Shown: positions 22,450-34,690, counted from the stretch's first letter. The stretch is 64,000 nt of DNA from Rhyzopertha dominica (GCA_025024175.1 QCXZ01000137.1:67394680-67458679), one strand, 5' to 3'. Notes: generated by a model from the sequence alone, not told the origin. Translations and numbers: made by a program.

Positions 22450-24420
22450 TACACATACTTAACAACTTTTACAGGATATGTAGTAATTACGTATATAGAT
22501 TATAGAGATGGTTCATGGGTCCACCCTGTACACATATAAATAATTTTTCTTAGGACAAGTTTTTCATTCTCAGACTTTAGAAACAGTAAAGTAGCGTAAA
22601 AATATTTGACTTTTTGAACACAGATACACATCCAGTCATCATTATTTTCTGCTTATTGACTACATTTATCTTGGGAGTTAAGATAACTTACTCCTGTTTC
22701 GAAAAAAAATAACGTTGTTAAATATTTCGGAAAATTGTTCAAATGCACATACTATCTATGAATAACATAATAGTTCACAATATTCTCTTAGTAGCACTTC
22801 ATAGCATTAAACAACCAACAAAGCTATTATACTATACATGTAGCAGTGCAGTTAAAGCAGGCATTTTTAATCAAAGCAATATTCACATTATAAAGGGGGC
22901 TCAGTCAGGTCATTCTTTAAATCTGGAAGGATTTATAACTTCCTAATAAATATTACTCCCAACTTTTTGCTGTTCATAGTCAAATGAACCAAATTGACAC
23001 TTTCCTTAATAAAAATCCTTCTCTGATGTTTTTTCCACTAACTTATAAAATTTTACAAAATGGGTGAGAAAAAAGCTAGTCACTTATTAAAAACATTTTT
23101 CATTCTCACAAAAGATATATACATGCGGAGCTTACTCGCAATAAAAAATTTAATATGTCTAGCAATACTGGGCAAGAGAACAAAGCTGCTATTTTTTCAT
23201 CTTGTATAATAATCGATCGCAATATGATACTGGGCGTTTAACATATCAGTTGCAAAGAGGTTCACGTCTTCAGATAACTTTGGTAAATCTTCATTTTCTT
23301 AAATTTTTGTTGAAAAGCTCATTACATCAGTCTTGAACGAAAAAAAAATGATTACGAATATTTCGAAAAATTCTCATTTTGTTATCTCGAATCAGTCCAA
23401 AAATGGCACTGTTTGAAAAAGATGATTAAAACTTTGAGAGGGCCAACAGTATGGATCTTATACTTCTGTAACCAACTGTAATATAATTATATGATTAGTA
23501 AAAAAGTAAAAAAGTCAAAAGCTTACGTTATTTCACTTTCCCTTTTATGTTAATTTATAGGTAATTTATCTTTTAGTGTTAAAACATAGTATTAAAACAA
23601 AGTAAAGGCAAAAGTCACTTCACATTTTATAGAGGTCAAGTAGCAGACACATGCATATTAGACTTTTCCCATGTATTGATACTCCGGTAGTTAAACATTT
23701 CGTGGCAGATTTTATTTAGATAATGAAAGCTAAATACTAAAACAAAATTTAAAGTTCACAACAAAATCCGATCATGTGTATAACTTGTGCTTTAGTAATT
23801 TAGGAAACAGCAGGTATACAAGGTATTTTCTAAATAAATCACTCTATCTGTTCAGCAAATAATCGAAAGGTTAGATAAATTTAAGACAGAATACACATGT
23901 TCATTATCACATTTATGATACCTGAAATTAATGCAAGGTATTTTCACTAATATTAAGCTATATATTTTTTGAGTTTCGATTTTTCTTTATTAAAGTTATT
24001 CAGAACAAGTTCTAGCCCTACAAGTTACTATAAAAATGCATGGGTAGATGTCTAAAGGTGGTTCTGAAGATTAACTACAAATTGTAAGACGTTAATAGAT
24101 AAGTTGTCAAGCTATCAACGTGCACTCATTTGTATCTCTTTGATGATTACTGTCTTGATGTAGATTTTATCAGTACAAAGTTTTCGATTAAACGGAAATT
24201 ATGCACGTAATTGCCGAAAAGCTTGATTTTTTTTAAATTTTATTTTTGTGAATGGCATCCATACAATATTAGTGTGATGAAGGACCTCATAGACGTACAT
24301 ACTCGAGCAGCACAAAAACTGAATGCTTGGAGTTTGCTGAGACATTGCTTGGAACTCTTACGTCATAAGCTTGTTGATAACAGCATAATTTGTCATGATG
24401 GTGGGGAGCGAAATATCGTT
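22450..24420. other. Gene-free AT-rich stretch
   Basis: No supported exon, RNA gene or recognised mobile element. Open frames here are short, AT-driven and without motif. Confidence 0.5.
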
Positions 24421-24429
24421 TTAAACGAA

Positions 24430-24640
24430 ATACGGTTTATGCAGGAAGGGGCAACGCCTAATTGCAATCTAAATCCACCAGACTGGCTCTCAGTTTTCCC
24501 ATTTATTACACTTGTAGGAGAGAAATGATAAAATTCTGCGCGCTCGCCAGATTTGACCAAATTAGATTTTTTCTTTGGAATCATCTCAATTCTGAATGTT
24601 CAAGAAACAACCAGAAAACCTGGTGATTTGAGACAATGAA
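24430..24640 (+). pseudogene. IS630/mariner-type transposase relic
   Basis: RFMQEGATPNCNLNPPDWLS, then two stops, then NSARSPDLTKLDFFFG. These are the 'QDGA.PH' and 'RSPDL..LDFF.W' blocks of the repeated DD-D transposase family, eroded. Confidence 0.55.
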
Positions 24641-25629
24641 TTATCGTTGGATGTAGTAAAATCCCTAGAACCACCTTTATACATAGGTACAGCACAGGAA
24701 TTTCAAAACCTCCTTTAGTTAGTAGCACTATAGTTAGAGAAAATGTTTTGAATAACTCTTGTTAAACTGCTTTCTTTTTTATTGTATAATGCTTTTTAAG
24801 TGCCAGGATAAGTTAATATAATTTTATTACCATACAAATTTGGTTTGTACATTTCATGCTAAAGAGGGCGATGATATTTAAAATTTTAAAGATGTTTTAC
24901 CCTCTACAAAATCTGTAGGTGCAGCAAATTTCAAAAGTACATCAGAAAGTGTTCAAATGCAAATAATTTTTTTCTAAAATAGCCAGGGTGGAACATTTAA
25001 AAAATCACCCTCTATAAATATTTCTTTCTCGAAACTAGCCATATTTTCAATAAAGTCTTTTTTATTCTTGCAAGACGATTGAAGAGTGAAAATAAATCGT
25101 AATATCACTTTTAGATTGTATAATACGTAGTGAGGGTTGTGTGTTGTGTGTCAGTGACATAACAAAAGGAAATAAAAAAGTACATCTGTCACTGTTACTA
25201 AATGTAGTTAATATCAATAATTAAATATAATAGTGTACCAGTGCCTACAAATCTTCATCAAATGTTAGAAATTTTGCAATGGTTCAGATAATTACACTAT
25301 TGGTTATCATAAATTATACGAAACATACTTCCCAAAGTTGATAAAATTTAAACAGTGCAATTTTTGGATGTATGATTTACTTTTTAAGATGCTACAGATG
25401 TTTTTTTTTAAATATTCAAAATTTTTTCAATAGTTATTTTTGTATTAAGTGCGTAAAATGAGTATTTTCTGAATGGGACATGAAAGTGTCTATTTTAACT
25501 CTCATGTTTCGTTCAAAAAATCCTTATTTCACGCACGAAATACAAACAACATTTGTTGTACAACTGTATAGGCATTTTCCTGATATTCAGATAAAACATT
25601 AAATATTTGTCCTATTATTAATTATGGTT

Positions 25630-27155
25630 GTAAAGTATTTTCACTTGACCTTGAGTGATCAATCAATAAAAGGGGGACAGCTTGTAAAATGTACAGTACA
25701 CATTTTTAAATAAGCGGAAAAGTAGTGCCGTTAGAAACGCGTTTTTAAGTAATATTCTGCCAAAACTGTAAGCCGCTTTCTAAGAAAGGCCTACCGTAAT
25801 ATAATAATTATAATTTGCTATATTGTCCCAATGCCCCTTAGCTCACTTCTATATAAGGGTCGGCTCTAAACCTATTCCTGATTACACCTAGTTCTTGTTC
25901 AGCTTTCACCCTGTAAATAGGTCTGATTCAGAGTATGTATACAAGCACATGACAACTGCAGGGTGCAATTTAGTGTTTTGGGTGCATAATTTTTTTTCAA
26001 GAGTAGAAGGAGGTCGGTTGCAATTTACAAATTTTCGTTGTGGCAATGAAAATCAAGAAGTTTATAATCTTTTAAAAGGATATGTATTTTTTGTATTATA
26101 TACACTGATTTTCAATTAAATTTCACCTACAGTTTCTTTATCATTTTTGGCAATTACATTTAAAAGCAACGAACAAAAAATTGTTTGTTCCTTTTAATTA
26201 TTGCAAATTGAATGTTATACGTGGAATTATTTAAAATGTTTCTAAATTATGACTCAACAAAGTATAAGATATGGCTATTTATATAACTATATTTCTCTCT
26301 TAAAACTTTTTTCAGATCTCTCCAAATAAGTTTTCTGTTCATGACTTTGTAAGCACCTATGCCATGAGTTTGAAACTTTAAAATCATCCCGTAGGTTATT
26401 AAAGTTAAATTATAATTTTTGTTAAGCTTTTTGGTCCTAAAATGTATTAAACGAGATGTTTTTATTCTTATAGGCCCCCTCATAAAATTTATGTAGTTTA
26501 AGCAAAATTCATGCATTAAGAAGCACTAACTAGCAGTGCAATCAAACTTATTTCTTCCCAGAAGCACGAAAATATATATTAATTAAATATTTGTTATATA
26601 TGTACACCAGTTGCAATCCAAATATCAATACTTTTTCATCCTACACAAATTCGTTGAAAAGGTTAGATAATGATTTCTAAGTTATTCTGAGTAAGACTAA
26701 ACTAAGACAAATTTGCTTCTATCTGACAGTATTTTCTGAGCACTCCGAGTAGCCTTTAAAGCGTTTGTATAAATTCTTTGAATCAACCATTTTTGAAATC
26801 TGTTATACGAATAGATGAACAAGGATTGAAGTGTAACCAGGTTTAGAGGCGCCGGTTTCAAAGGAATCTGAACGCTTATCTCGAAACACAATCTCTAACA
26901 AGTAACTGCAAAAATGATCCTTATTTATGATGCGTTAAGGGTCATTGGCACAATATAGCAAATTACTCGTATATAGCGGTAGATCTTTCTTGAAGAGTGG
27001 CTATTATAGTTTTGCAGAATATTACTTGAAAACGCATTTCTCACGCCACTACTTTTCCGCTTATCTAAAAATGTGTATCGTATATTTTCCAAGCTCATAT
27101 TAAGAAGCCATCCCCCTTTATTGCTTGATCGCTCAAAGTCAAGTGAAAATACTAT
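25630..27155. mobile_element. Long-inverted-repeat element of unknown class
   Basis: Arms of about 250 bp (25630-25880 and about 26900-27155) are inverted and about 75-80 percent alike. For example GCGGAAAAGTAGTG (about 25718) returns as CACTACTTTTCCGC (about 27047), and GTATTTTCACTTGACCTTGA as its complement near 27130-27150. The 1 kb interior has only short AT-rich frames without motif. Compatible with a non-autonomous DNA transposon or fold-back element; target duplication not determined. Confidence 0.6.
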
Positions 27156-27459
27156 ATACAGGTAAGAGCAGGCGAAGTAGTTGAGGAATTGTTACCATCG
27201 AAGTCGAAAAAACTTTATGAGTAGCAATATGATACGTTTCAGGACTGATGCCGCGTAAAATTGCAAAAAACCTACAGAAAATGCCCTGTTGGTTTACTTC
27301 GATATAAAAATCAAAATCTTTTTGTATCTCAATCGCTTATTAATAACATGGCACTAGCAATAGAAACTTTGACCACCGTAATGGCAACAGCGACATTATT
27401 GTGTGAATACCTATGTCATTTTAGCCCCGGAAGTCCAAAAATAACACAAACGCAAAACT

Positions 27460-27750
27460 ATAACCTTTTTTTTCTACAGCCGTCAAAAAATCGTGACATT
27501 TATGCATGGTTACCTATGCGCGAAGTTTGACGTTTTTTCACTGTGAAAAAATATTATTTTTTCACGGTTTCACAGTGAAAAAATAATATTTTTTAACTGT
27601 GCAGGCAACTCGCCGCGCAATTGCATCTATTTCGCAACTATCACTTTTATTTATCATCGTAACCATGCAAGCAACTCGATTTATCAGACCATTTTGTTCC
27701 AACTAATTTCTGTTACTTTTTTCTTCATCTGGAGGCTGTAGAAAAAACGA
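27460..27750. repeat. Hairpin-forming element with nested palindromes
   Basis: Outer arms TTTTTTTTCTACAGCC (about 27466) and GGCTGTAGAAAAAA (about 27732) and inner arms around CATGGTTAC / GTAACCATG enclose two adjacent near-perfect palindromes near 27540-27590, each of form GTGAAAAAATA..TATTTTTTCAC. MITE-like; no coding capacity. Confidence 0.55.
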
Positions 27751-27764
27751 TGTTTGTATTTCGT

Positions 27765-27885
27765 GGCGAAATTCATGTTTTAATGGCGCCTTCGAATGTC
27801 TTTTAGGTCTCGACCTGGCGGTCTCGACTAAAATAACATTCTCAGGCGCCATTAAAAAAACACTCATTTCGCGCACTTAATACAA
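27765..27885. repeat. Inverted repeat
   Basis: CGAAATTCATGTTTTAATGG CGCC and further bases to GGTCTCGACC pair with GGTCTCGACTAAAATAACAT ... GGCGCCATTAAAAAAACACT in reverse complement, separated by a few bases. A near-continuous 110-base hairpin next to the preceding hairpin element. Confidence 0.55.
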
Positions 27886-28222
27886 AAATTACTATTTGAC
27901 AGTTGTACAAACAAATATTAATGAGATATTTTTAGTGCCCTTTAGCAGTTCCTTTTTTAAACACATCCAGGGTCATATTAATTGATTCTTCAAGATAAAA
28001 AATCCATACGAAAGCTATTTGTTGAGGAGTAGTACTTGATTGCGTACCAGAAGTGACTTTATACATAAAAAAAATATTGAAAACTTTAAACTTTGACAAA
28101 CCAAACAAAGCCGAACAACAATAGGACTGCCAGAAACTACGCGAAATATTTAATAACGCCATTTCATCGCCCGCTGACGCTCTCATCAAACAAACCACAG
28201 ACCGAAAGGACACAACAAAGGT

Positions 28223-28512
28223 TTAAATGTAACAGGGTGGAAGGGCGCACGTCGCCGAAGCCGCCACTGCCCTGTTCAGCGCCGCGTCTTCCCCCGAATG
28301 CTCGGCCGATTCCTGTCTGGCCCTGTTCAGTTCCACGTTCGCTTCCTGGATGGCCTCCCACAGTTTAGCCTCTGACATAATTTGTCGGGAGATGTCTTCG
28401 ACGGCGGGTTCCGCGCTCAGTTCCAAAAGGCTGCCGATGGATTCCTCTAGGGGTTCGCTTTTGACGGGTCCCGATGAAAGGGCGGGTAGGTCGTTGCGTT
28501 TTCTACCGCAGC
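28223..28512 (-). CDS. CCAP: CCAP exon 3
   Basis: Begins with the last two bases of Gly48, then CGRKRN, and ends with the acidic helical tail (SRQIMSEAKLWEAIQEANVE) and the stop. It is markedly GC-richer than its surroundings, which is what gives the open antisense frames here. Confidence 0.95.
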
Positions 28513-31500
28513 CTAAAAAGTTATGGATTCGTTAAAAATTTAAGGACCAGTTTTTCAAAAAATGCATGGACTAGGGTTGCTAGATGTAATACAGTATACA
28601 ACATAGGGGGTAGCTACAAAGTATGGAACCAGCAGAATGTTTCAGGTTAAATAAACAAATAAATAAATAAATAAATAAAAAGGCATTTTTTGAATTTATT
28701 TCAACTCCATGTCAGTTCTCGTTTCCGAGATATGGGCGCAAGTTGCATTTTTTTAAACGGGAAGGGGCACATCACTGAAATGTATATTTTTCCCGATTTC
28801 AAAAATGTATCATACTTGTACAATTTATTGCTTCTGAGACGAGAAATTCAGCGTCACAAAGAACGAAAAGAATGAAAAAAATTTTCTTTATCGCTAAAAT
28901 GTAAAAAAAACGGCAGGTATTACCATTTTTCCTTGACTGGTGATAATTTTCGTTTAGTTTGATCAATTTATTGCGAATCGGGTACCCTAAAAGTAAAAAA
29001 TAAAAACATCATTTTGTGAAAAATGCAGTATTTTTTCAGATTTACATTACAGAAGATACTCAAAATGATCCCCATATTTGGTGGTAAGTTGTAAATTTCT
29101 GTCCTTTTAAATCTTCTGCATTATGTGGGCGATCAGCATATATATGATTTTTCAGATACCCCCACAGGAAAAAATCAAGCGGCATCAGATCAGGGGAACA
29201 TGCTGGGCATTCTATCGCTAGGGACCTACCAATCCATCTGTCTGGAAATATCGCACTCAAATATCCACTAACGTTGACCTCAAAATGGGGTGGTGCACCA
29301 TCTTGCTGAAACCATATCGGTTCAGAAGGACGCGCAGCATTTTCATGATTGGAGAACCGGCGAACAGGTTCTGGTATAATGTGTACGCGCAAGAGTTGTA
29401 AATACTTCACCGCACCATCGATGAAAAAGGCCCAATAATGTGCTCACCGATAATACCACACTAGACATTCATTTGCTGGGGGTGTTGTGTGTGGACTTAT
29501 TCCATCCAATGTGGATTTGTATCCGATCATACCTGCAATTATGTCTATTCACATTACCATTGAGGCAAAAAGTCGCTTCATTAGAAAGCATAATCCAATT
29601 TAAAATGTTTCTATCTTCATCTATCTTGTTCATAGCAGTTTCTCAAAATACTATCCTACAATCGAAATCATCTTCGCTCAGTTCTTGTCATAAATGAATT
29701 GTGTATGGATGAAACTTTCCTTTTTTTCAAAATTTTCTGAATAGTTCTTCTGCTAATATAGTGAGTGAGAGCACATATCTAAAAGGACATTCAAGCTACT
29801 TTTCTCACTCGTAGCAACCTTTGGATGTCCTGGTTTTTCACGATTTTTAATACCGGCGATTTCGTCAAAACGTTGCAATGTTTTAATAACTGTTGATCTG
29901 GCAATTGGTTCACCATCTTCATGAATAGCATTGTAGAGTGCATCTACTTCCGAATAACTTCTATCCCCATAACCAATCATCATCAAAATTTCGATGCGAT
30001 CATGTTCAGTCAACTGAGGCATTGCGATTGCAAATAACAAAGTGAATAAAAATTATCACCAGTCACGAGGAAAATGGAGACACCTGGAGTTTTTGTTCTT
30101 ATTTGGAGATAACGAGTGTGGTTTTTATCCCGAAGTTTTTTGCAAGACTCAAGTTTGTTGTCACACTTTTCTCAACTCAAAAGCAATAAATTTACAGTGC
30201 GATAAATTTTTGAAATCAGGCAAAATATCCTTTGCGACTATGTACTTTTTAACCCTCCTTCCGTTAAAAAATGCGACTTGTACAGATATGTTGGAAACGN
30301 GAGCTGACACGGAATTAAAAAAATTCCAGAAAATGCATTTTAATTACCTATAGACCCATGAACAATTTCAGAAAAATCGATCAAACAGAACTTGAAAAAT
30401 CTTGCTGGTTTTATACTTTGTAGCGACCCTATATAAATGACGAACAACGTGTTATTATGGGGTGATTTATGGATGTGTAATTTTAAGACAGATGGTCCTT
30501 CTGAACAGATATGATTTCAGGAAGATGGTGCACCGCCCCATTTTGCAGTCAACGTTCGTGGATATTTGAATGCGATATTTCCAGACAGATGCATTGGTAG
30601 TTCCGTAGCGATAGAATGCCCAGCACGTTCCCCTGATCTGATGCCGCTTGATTTTTTCCTGTGGGGGTATCTGAAAAATCGTATATATGCTGATCGGCCA
30701 CATAATGCAGAAGATTTAAAAGGACGAATCAGGGCAGAAATTCAGAACTTACCTCCAAATATGCTACAAAGAACATTAGAAAACTTTTACTGGGGGAACA
30801 TTTTGAGCATCTTCTGTAATGTAAATCTGAAAAAATACTGCATTTTTCACGGAATCATATTTTTCTTTTTTACTTTTAGGGCACTTGATTAACAATAAAT
30901 TGATCAAACTAGACGAAAATAAATTAAACTAATAGAATAAAATTATCACCAGACAAGGAAAAATCGTAATACCTGCCTTTTTGTCTATTTTAGCAATAAA
31001 GAAAATTGTTTTCTTTCTTTGTCAGGCTCAATTATTGTATTTACACTTTCCTCAACTGAGAAGCAATAAATTGTACAAGTGTGATACATTTTTGAAATGA
31101 GGGAAAATATCCATTTCAATGATGTGCCTTTTGACCCTCTTTCCCATTAAAAAAATGCAACTTGCGCCCATAACTCGGAAACGAGAGCTGACACGGAGTT
31201 GAAAAAATTCGAGAAAATGCATTTTAATTACCCACATTTCCATGCATAATTTCAGAAAAAAAAACCGCAGTCTTCTAGGCATCTTATTTTGGAAGATATT
31301 TAAAATGGCGGAGAGCGCTGCAGACGACTATCATTTGCTTTAGCGCTTATTTTCTCAAAAAACTGTACATTGTAGAAATAAGGTATGTTATACAAAAGAC
31401 CTTAGAATTCAACAAGGAATGCAAAAATGTAAAAATATAAGGAGTGTTCTATTTAAAATAAGGAAGTTAGTATGCGTTTCCGGTATAACCGGAAGTGAAC

Positions 31501-32154
31501 CGTTTTCAAAAATACTTTTACAATATGCAGCATNTAANCCTGCATCACTTTTATGTAAAGAAGTTTTTCATATTTTCAATAGTTGTGGAGTTATGGAAGA
31601 AATACGTTCACTTGGCCCACCCTGTGTATGCCGTTTTGAGCAAGAATCTGAATAGAGCTTTGATGGTGTAGATGGCTTCACATTGTATTGGTATTCAAAA
31701 GATCTCGGATTCGATTCTCGGTCAAAGCTGGCTATACACTTTTTCAAAAACATATTGGCTTGCTAACTCACTTAACTACTCCTTAAGCCTTAGACAATAA
31801 ATAGTTTTGACCCAAATTAATGTTTAAGTGTCCAAAAGGAAATGTGGGACAGCCACTGCAATAAACTGGTGGAAAATTCACTTACCAGTAAAAGCATTGC
31901 AGAATGGACGTTTCTTAGGATCAAGCAAGTTAATTCTATTATCCTGAAAATAAATTTTATCATGAACACAAAAAAACACTGCTTAAGTACAATCTCCAAT
32001 CAACTTCGTTTATCTACGTCTAGTTATAGAGAAACGTTTCGCCAACATTTTTTCAGCACGTGAAACTCACCCTTTTAGGCAAATAAAACGAGCCAGTCTG
32101 CATGATAACCGTACAAGCCAGGACCACAATAAGCAACGCCGAGCACTTGGTCAT
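28223..32154 (-). CDS. CCAP: Crustacean cardioactive peptide (CCAP) precursor, complete
   Basis: Neuropeptide hormone precursor; in insects CCAP drives ecdysis behaviour and heart and gut contraction through its GPCR (known). Three exons on the minus strand: 32154-32071 (signal peptide), 31943-31886 and 28512-28223 (stop). Donors are GTGAGT and GTAAGT; acceptors are TTATTTTCAG and TAACTTTTTAG; frame is kept throughout, giving 143 aa. A hydrophobic signal peptide, about 1-22, is followed by a 12-residue spacer ending KKR (38-40). Then comes PFCNAFTGC (41-49), the invariant CCAP nonapeptide with its two disulphide cysteines, then amidation Gly50 and RKR cleavage (51-53). Intron 2 splits the codon for Gly48. 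The 90-residue acidic tail is of unknown function. Intron 2 (3373 bp) contains two inverted transposons. Confidence 0.97.
28603..30432 (-). mobile_element. IS630/mariner-superfamily element, copy B, in CCAP intron 2
   Basis: Ends GGGTAGCTACAAAGTATGGA (about 28605) and its complement ...ACTTTGTAGCGACCC (to 30432) are terminal repeats. The minus-strand transposase in pieces reads LTEHDRIEILMMIGYGDRSY (30.0 kb), ARSTVIKTLQRF, a damaged catalytic-Asp-1 block, VWFQQDGAPPHF-like text (IWFQQDGAPPHFEVNVSGYL, about 29.3 kb) and CSPDLMPLDFFLWGYLKNHI. The aspartate in LDFFLWG as third residue suggests a D-D-D type. Frameshifts and an internal AAAT repeat show it is dead. Confidence 0.82.
28647..28680 (+). 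repeat. (AAAT)n microsatellite
   Basis: About eight units of AAAT inside the left end of the copy B transposon. Confidence 0.7.
30450..31275 (+). mobile_element. 3' part of the same transposon family, opposite strand, in CCAP intron 2
   Basis: The plus-strand frame 30566-30892 reads FPDRCIGSSVAIECPARSPD, LMPLDFFLWGYLKNRIYADR and RPHNAEDLKGRIRAEIQ, the C-terminal half of the copy B transposase. It is preceded by the QEDGAPPHFAVNVRGYL block near 30520 and followed by the family's 3' end to about 31275. Its orientation is opposite to copy B, so the two form a long imperfect inverted repeat. Confidence 0.75.
31657..31728 (+). tRNA. tRNA-like sequence (pseudogene or SINE head)
   Basis: A 72-base stretch with perfectly paired ends (GCTTTGA / TCAAAGC, extendable to 8 bp), an A-box-like TGGTGTAGATGG and a B-box-like GGATTCGATTC at normal tRNA distances. 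The anticodon and T stems do not pair well, so I read it as a tRNA-derived SINE head or tRNA pseudogene, not a working tRNA. It lies in CCAP intron 2, about 160 bases before exon 2. Confidence 0.45.
31886..31943 (-). CDS. CCAP: CCAP exon 2 (mature peptide)
   Basis: 58 bases coding a 12-residue spacer ending in KKR, PFCNAFT and the first base of the next Gly codon; donor GTAAGT, acceptor TTATTTTCAG. Confidence 0.96.
32071..32154 (-). CDS. CCAP: CCAP exon 1 (signal peptide)
   Basis: 28 codons from ATG 32154, hydrophobic core LLIVVLACTVIM, ending in AAAAGG followed by donor GTGAGT. On the minus strand TTTATTTGCAG lies five bases upstream of the ATG, so a 5' UTR intron is possible. Confidence 0.92.
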
Positions 32155-32159
32155 ATTTC

Positions 32160-33700
32160 CTGCAAATAAACGAATTATTATCCATGATAAATGGTTAATC
32201 TTTATTGGCTGGCTCCCCGCACCCCATTACAATGAAAGACTTTCTGCACCCGGCTGCGCGGAATGCCGAGGGAGAGTACTACACCATACCAATGTCTACA
32301 AACAGATTGTTGACTCCAACTATTACAAGGGATTCCGGATGCCGGGGAGGAAAAATTGCTCTTATGTCCGACTAATTAAATCAAATTATTCAAGAGTGAT
32401 TTACTTTTTGAATGACAGAGGGGGCAATAAAGAAGCGCCAGCGGCGGGCGAAACCGATTCCGAAACGAATTTACAACATGATTTAGGTACTCTGAATTTT
32501 TACTTTGCGTTGCGACGAACGAACTTCACTTCACTTGTAAAGGGAAACTATTATCATTATTAAATGTACACGTGAGCCAGTAACATGCAATTACTTGAAT
32601 AGAGATAGGTCTATCAAAGTTACTAGAGAGGACAAAGCTTCAGCAACAGTAATTTCTGGAAATGCTACTTTTAACTATTTCTGATTGCAAAGTACCAAAG
32701 TTGCACGGATTTTCCCAAATCCGTAAAAGTAATAGTCCTCTAAGGCAAATTTTGTATTAACTATTTGAAGCTTTGTGTATGTAGGAAAAACTCATAGTTT
32801 TATAAAAAAAATCCTTTAGATTTTTTTTATTATCAGTTATGCCAAGAACTGATATTCCAGTTAGTGTTGACGAGGTTTCTTTATTTATGACAGCATCAAT
32901 ACCTGAAACGACTGCTATTGCAAAATCCAAACTTAGTGGAAACCCCTAGGTAATACGGTAACCAACGTATGTTTGCACTATTTAAAACCTACTTATTTCA
33001 CCAAGGTGTCACAGAATAATTATTCCCGAGACTATTCTTAATTTTCATACAAGACTGAGGGCACTTAAATAAACATTTTTTATTCATAAACTAACCATAA
33101 CAGGTTACTAAATTGGAGCTAAGGAACATTTAATAATAATAGAATTGTTCGAAGTTATGATCACCATTTCGATACACAAATTGTACCGATGTTAATTGCC
33201 TGACGAATTCGTCGAAATAGCTGTTCACAAGTAAAGTATCAAGCAACGATCTATGAGATTGACTTATGCAGAGGGTTTTACAGCTTGATGGTCGGCCTTC
33301 GTAAACTATTGTATTGTAAATGAGGGTTTTTATAACCTTATGGTGGCACGCTTCAAAGTTCCTAAATGGGCTAAAATTTTAACTTTTCCACTATAAATTT
33401 TTGAAATTTGTTAGTTGTGATAATTTAGCAATCAATAAAACATAGAAGCTTTTATAACAAATTTTATTTAATGCAGACCTGATGCTAACTGGCGCGACCC
33501 GCGATCTATTTTTATGTGATACTTTATTGGGTTTAAATTCTCCGATGTATAAAATAAAAGCCTTTGCATGTCATAACGAATTAATACAAATTTAATATAA
33601 AAACATACCAATTAGTAAGTACAGTTTACATTTGTTAGAAAAAATTTACAATAGTACACAAAATTTATACACGGTATCGATTATATAGATGTTGATGTTT
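32160..33700. other. CCAP upstream region, no gene found
   Basis: Presumed promoter and 5' UTR of CCAP (minus strand). A 153-codon plus-strand frame (32102-32563) overlaps CCAP exon 1 in antisense and has no recognisable motif. No convincing TATA box was seen. Confidence 0.45.
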
Positions 33701-33719
33701 ATTTTGTGGAGTCCTTTTG

Positions 33720-34690
33720 TGTTAATTTTTCTTATTGTGTTTATTTGTAGGTTCTGGCTCCTTATTTTTATAAATTAAAGACACTTTTTTCTAATAATAT
33801 GACGTTTCGACCTATAATTTAGGTCTTTGTCGAATATTTTTATTTTGTAGATTGACAAATTATTATGAAAATCAATGACATTTACAATTTTGATATTAAT
33901 ATAAAATGTACCTTAAAGTTTGTTCCTTTGCTATTATTGTATGGTAAATGTGACGGTGAGAGCGTGTGTTTAAATGACGGTGTAGTAGGTATTACTTAGT
34001 CCTTGTATGTCACTCCTGTCGTTTACACCATGTGTTTAGGTTTTTTGAATATGTATCATTTCTAAAAATTGTCTTTTACGTTTATGTTGTTCCGTAGTAA
34101 TAATTTTGGTATTATTAAAGTCAAAAGTGTGGTCAGTTTGTTCTTGATGTTTTTTTAAAGCTGTGTAGTTGTTATTATTTTTATGTTGTTGTAGTCTTTT
34201 TTTTTAAGTATTGTCCTGTCTGTCCTATATATTGTTTGTTACATTCTTTACATTTTATACTGTATATTGTGTGTGTTCTTGTTTCTTCTGGTATTTTTGT
34301 TTTTAACGGTGTGTAGAATTGTTTAATTGTGTTAATTGGTTTATATGTAATTTGGAAGTTATGTGGTTTTAGTAGGTTTTTTATTTTTTGAGTGAGTGGT
34401 GGTATATATGGTAAGGTTAAGTATGTTATGTTTGTGTTTTTTTCTTGTTTTTCGTATTGAATACTATTGTATAGTTTTTCTGTTTGTTGTTTTATTGAGT
34501 TACTTATTAATTTAGTGGGGTAGTTGTTATTTTTTAGTATTTTAGTAGTGGCATGTAAAGCTTCAATTCTAAGTTCTGGACTAGTTAATTTTATTATTCT
34601 TTGTATAGTGTTGTTTAGGACAGCTATTTTTTGTCTGTAGAGGCGGTTTGAATGGTAATTTAGTAGTCGTCCCGATGCAGTTGGATCTAG
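33720..34690 (-). mobile_element. Penelope-like element 3' part, left arm of an inverted pair
   Basis: The minus-strand frame from about 34690 starts SGRLLNYHSNRLYRQKI (end of the reverse transcriptase thumb), continues through a linker and ends in a GIY-YIG endonuclease: HTIYSIKCKECNKQYIGQTG. A run of T's near 34198 breaks the frame, after which NYTALKKHQEQTDHTFDF and YYTVI follow in another frame. Penelope-like elements uniquely join this type of RT to GIY-YIG. The 3' flank carries GACAAAGACC-loop-GGTCGAAACGTC, a degenerate hammerhead-like block. Confidence 0.85.

Noticed and set aside
28093..28535. Plus-strand open frames rich in Pro
   Set aside because: Antisense to CCAP exon 3; no start context or motif.
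32102..32563. 153-codon plus-strand open frame
   Set aside because: Starts in antisense of CCAP exon 1, no motif, ordinary composition; CCAP on the other strand explains the locus.
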